The notes under the pieces are model-generated. The model saw only the letters and a program-made list of their open reading frames with translations. It did not search any database and was not told the DNA's origin. A DNA stretch of 64,000 nucleotides from Clusia tigrina (Eukaryota > Arthropoda > Insecta > Diptera > Clusiidae). Position 1 is the stretch's first letter. Each line of letters opens with the position of its first letter. A program made the position numbers and the translations under genes. The stretch is taken from contig OV050032.1 in NCBI GenBank assembly GCA_920105625.2, forward strand, positions 19,921,981 through 19,985,980, written 5' to 3'. This document shows positions 61,010 to 64,000 of the stretch, one piece after another.

Positions 61010-62274
61010 GAAGTGTTATTTTGAATCACCCGGTATTTCGGTAGCTGTCACTTTTGAAGCGTCTATTCTTCAACATTTGACAAGTAGAAACTACGCCATT
61101 ACTAAAAATGGAACGATGCATGCTTCAACAACGCATTGAAATTATTAAAATTCACTACAAAAATGGTGAAAATCTTGCAGTCACAGTACGCAAAACTAAA
61201 GCCTTTTTGGGTCGTCGTGAAGCACCTTGTCGGACCGCAATACAGAAATTGGTGGAAAAATTGGAGCTGTTGGGACAAGTTAGTGATGTGAAGAATAAAA
61301 CCCGTGCACGTCGCTCAAGAACAACTGAGAATATTGCTGCTGTAGCCCAAAGAGTTGAAGAAAACCCAGGTTTGTCCATTCCTCGTCGTTCTTTGGAATT
61401 GGTCATTCCACAAACGTCATTACACCGTATTTTGCATAAAGACTTGGGTCTTGAGGCTTATAAAGTTCAGTTAACACAAGAACTCAAGCCGGCCGATCAT
61501 CAACAACGTCGTGTCTTTGCTGATTGGGTCCTTGAAATGCATGAAAATGATCCGGAATTCCATCGAAAGATCATCTTGACTGATGAGGCCCATTTCCACC
61601 TCGGTGACTACGTCAACAAGCAAAATTGTCGCATATGGGGCTCGGAAAACCCAAGAGTTATTGTTGAGAAGCCTCTCCATCCTCAACGTGTGACTGTTTG
61701 ATGCGGTTTATAGTCCGGCGGGGTCATTGGACCTTCCTTTTCGAAAATGAGGTTGGATCAACAGTTACGGTGAATGGCTTGCGCTATCGAGAGATGATTA
61801 ATGATTTTTTATGGTCGGAGTTTGATGGTATTGATCTGGACAACGTTTACTTTCAACAAGACGGCGCTACGTGCCACACAAGCAACGAAACCATTGCTCT
61901 TTTACGGGAAAAGTTTCCGGACCGTGTTATCTCTCGAAGAGGTGTACACAATTGGCCACCGAGATCTTGTGATTTAACACCTTGCGACTTCTTCCTTTGG
62001 GGCGACGTGAAAGATAAGGTCTACTCCAACAGCCCAGCGTCGATTCAAGACCTCAAAGATAGAATTCGCAGCCACTTTGCGATTTGGTTATGGAAAATTT
62101 CATGAAAAGGATATGGTCCTGTAAGCGTGGTCGTGGTGGCCATTTGGCTTTGTTGTTTTCCATTAATAACGGCATACCTTCCTCTTTATTATGAAATAAA
62201 CATCTGATCATTTATCTCAAAAAATGGCATTTTTCTTTGAATACCAAAATAACACCTCTAATCGGTGAACCCTT
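60994..62274 (+). mobile_element. Tc1/mariner transposon, nearly full length, inactive
   Basis: Imperfect terminal inverted repeats of about 29 bp bracket the element: left AGGGTTTCCCAACAAG...AGTGTTATTTTG at 60995-61023, and its counterpart ending AACCCT at 62273. Between them lies one transposase gene (61108 to about 62160) with disruptions. The target-site duplication is not clear. Confidence 0.82.
61108..62160 (+). pseudogene. Tc1/mariner-family transposase, broken
   Basis: A cut-and-paste transposase. The first frame starts MERCMLQQRIEIIKIHYKNG (a helix-turn-helix region) and reaches ILTDEAHF with the first catalytic Asp at 61582. It meets TGA at 61699 and TAG at 61711, both where tryptophan is expected. 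After a frameshift the second frame gives YFQQDGATCHTS (Asp at 61860) and SCDLTPCDFFLWG (Asp at 61971), 36 residues apart. The C-terminus shifts frame again near 62090 (ENFMKRIWSCKRGRGGHL). All three catalytic aspartates survive, so decay is fairly recent. Confidence 0.88.
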
Positions 62275-62504
62275 TTTTTCAAGATTCTTCGCAACGCATT
62301 ATATAAAATAAATGAAAAATTCCAATTGATAATGGAAAGGTCGAAGAATTCTGTCCAACTAATTTATAAAACATTTTTGAATAAAATAAGTTTAAAATTA
62401 GCTTCAGTTATTATTAAGGATAATAAAACTAATTTAGGAGATATCTTTAATTTGTTTAAAAGAAAAGGATTAACTGAAAATTTGGAGAGTAATAAACAGC
62501 AATG

Positions 62505-62850
62505 GGAAGGCACACGTTAGATTACACTGGGCATTGGTGCATTGGTGTTCATGCAGACAGACTGCGTATCCCCTTTAACAACTACTGCAGAAGCTGCGGG
62601 GACTTAAGTCAGAAAGAAAAACTCACCTATTATCTTTGCGAGTGCCGAGCTATTGCAAGGACAAGGATTATGTTTCTAGAAGCCTTCTTTCATGACAACC
62701 TATCTGACTGTTCGGAGGTAAGTCCGAAGAAAGTACTATGCTACCTAAAATCTACGGGGTTGATTTGGCATCTACCATAGTTCCGATACGCGGTGAGGAA
62801 GTGGTACCAAAACGGAGCTACAGCGCTAAAGCGCTAATTATGATACGTAT
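62505..62850 (+). mobile_element. LINE 3' fragment E
   Basis: One frame reads LDYTGHWCIGVHADRLRIPF, then NNYCRSCGDLSQKEKLTYYLCEC, the conserved LINE C-terminal motif and finger. Only about 340 bp of the element remain. It faces fragment F. Confidence 0.75.
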
Positions 62851-62854
62851 CTAG

Positions 62855-63720
62855 CAGATGCGTATCAACCACCGAAACTCAAGAGGCCGATTTCTGGCAC
62901 TGTTTTTTTTTTCTTCCTCAGCACCACACACACGGCAGAATTCGTTAAAGGACTAACCCAGTCTAACCGCATGATTCCCCATCATGCAATGCCCTGTCAG
63001 CACGGAAATCGTAGTGCTGATAGACTCGCATCCGAGTTGAAGTAGCTGAAGCGTATGCTTCTTGCTGAGACTAGGCTAGGTTAGCCTTGAAATATGACAA
63101 GAATATTCCTCCGCCCATGGTTTGTTGGCCTCATCGAAATACCTGTGTTTAATCGCCAGCCTGGCTGTAGCGAGAGGGATGAGCATATCCAGAAAAAGGG
63201 TCTACTTCGGATAGCAGAGTGCCTGCTTTAGCAAGTTCATCTGCCACGCAATTTCCTTCGATGTCCCTGTGACCATGTACCCAGATTAGGTCAATTATAG
63301 AATGCGTGGAGAGATCGTTTAGAGCTGACTGGCATTTATGTACGAGTCTTGAGAACGTGCTGACGCCCGCTATGGATCTAATGGCAGCTTGGCTGTCCGA
63401 GAAGAATTTGATTCTGACACCAGAAACCTCATTCCTTAGAGGCCAATTCACTGCGTGGTAAATTGCATTAATTCTGCTTGAAAGACGCTGCAATGGACAG
63501 GAAGTCTAAGCGAGATGCTAAGTTCCAACTTGTTGGAGAAGATCCCGCTATCGACCCTGTACCCAAACATAGAACCATCTGTCTAGATATCCAGAGTGTC
63601 ATCGGTGATCACTCTGTTTCCGATCCAGTCACCTCTGCTTAGGACAATGAAGTCGAACCCCCGTTTAAGGTTAGAATTCGGACGGACATACACTTTCAAT
63701 TAATCCAGCTTTCCTTAGTG
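62855..63720 (-). mobile_element. LINE 3' fragment F (RNase H to C-terminal finger)
   Basis: Minus strand. It begins with RNase H TDGSMFGYRVDSGIF (near 63570, preceded by a TAG), then FSDSQAAIRSIAGV and IWVHGHRDIEGNCVADELAK. Further on come TGHCMMGNHAVRLG and FCRVCGAEEE near 62930. The catalytic Asp, Asp and His of RNase H are visible, but stops and shifts break the frame. Confidence 0.8.
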
Positions 63721-64000
63721 CTTTTATTGTCTCCTTCACTGTAAACAATTTCTGAGTGGAAGCTTCTGGTGTAGCCGTCAATGTTGATATGCTCTCATCT
63801 GTTTGATTTCCTGGATTATCAGCGATTGGTGAATCAAGTTATTTAATTCATTTTAATAGTTGAAATGTTAGAACGATCTGCGCTGCATCCTTATTCGGAA
63901 GTAGCAGAATTAATTCCACATTTCCCCTGTAATCTTCCAAATTAACGATTTACTACTGATCGAACTAATGCAGATGATATGAAAAATTGCTTCCGCCTCT
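63721..64000. other. Window edge, nothing recognised
   Basis: AT-rich sequence; it may be the upstream part of LINE fragment F or unrelated DNA. Confidence 0.3.

Noticed and set aside
1..64000. CRISPR array, rRNA, bacterial operon structure
   Set aside because: No regularly spaced direct repeats with spacers, no rRNA words, and the gene structure is plainly eukaryotic.

Overview
This window looks like chromosomal DNA of a higher fly (Diptera, Schizophora). It is AT-rich and almost entirely non-coding, with long introns, many CAA/CAG and GT microsatellites, and many decayed transposable elements. The one recognisable host gene is split over many exons and matches the insect Dpr-interacting protein family closely. 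The neutral sequence does not look like Drosophila melanogaster, so a tephritid or other non-drosophilid fly is my best guess (inference only).

The host gene is on the minus strand. It encodes a three-immunoglobulin-domain, GPI-anchored cell-surface protein that I recognise as DIP-delta. I traced eleven coding exons from 40656 down to 18756. All junctions use GT..AG, the phases agree throughout, and the product is 469 residues. The order is N-terminal hydrophobic leader (exon 1), Ig1 (exons 2-3), Ig2 (exons 4-5), Ig3 (exons 6-8), a serine-rich linker (exons 9-10), and a 24-codon last exon carrying the hydrophobic GPI-signal tail. Upstream on the same strand lie a strong splice acceptor at 41810, a strong donor at 54314, and a textbook initiator plus DPE core promoter at 55483. 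If these belong to the gene, it spans about 37 kb.

Layout by region. 1-18 kb lies 3' of the gene: a three-copy 179-bp tandem repeat near 1 kb, two tRNA-derived SINE copies, a GC-rich foldback at 13.6 kb, and a 0.5-kb inverted-repeat (MITE-like) element at 18 kb. 18.7-28 kb holds coding exons 11 to 2. 28-40.5 kb is the long first intron, containing two LINE 3' fragments and a mariner 5' end. 40.5-42 kb holds coding exon 1 and its probable 5' leader. 42.3-46.2 kb holds two LINE copies, the second with reverse transcriptase and RNase H. 46.2-54.3 kb is mostly featureless upstream or intronic DNA with a third SINE and GT repeats. 54.3-55.5 kb is the proposed first exon and promoter. 58.2-64 kb is a transposon graveyard: a decayed Ty3/gypsy element, a mariner HTH fragment, a nearly full-length but dead Tc1/mariner transposon, and two LINE 3' ends facing each other.

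Every transposon coding region seen is broken by stops, frameshifts or lost catalytic residues. I saw no rRNA, CRISPR array or convincing functional tRNA gene. I found no previously undescribed multi-gene system. The most informative signals are the gene's hidden last exon, its candidate distal promoter, a CA repeat starting at intron position +7 after exon 5, and several foldback structures.
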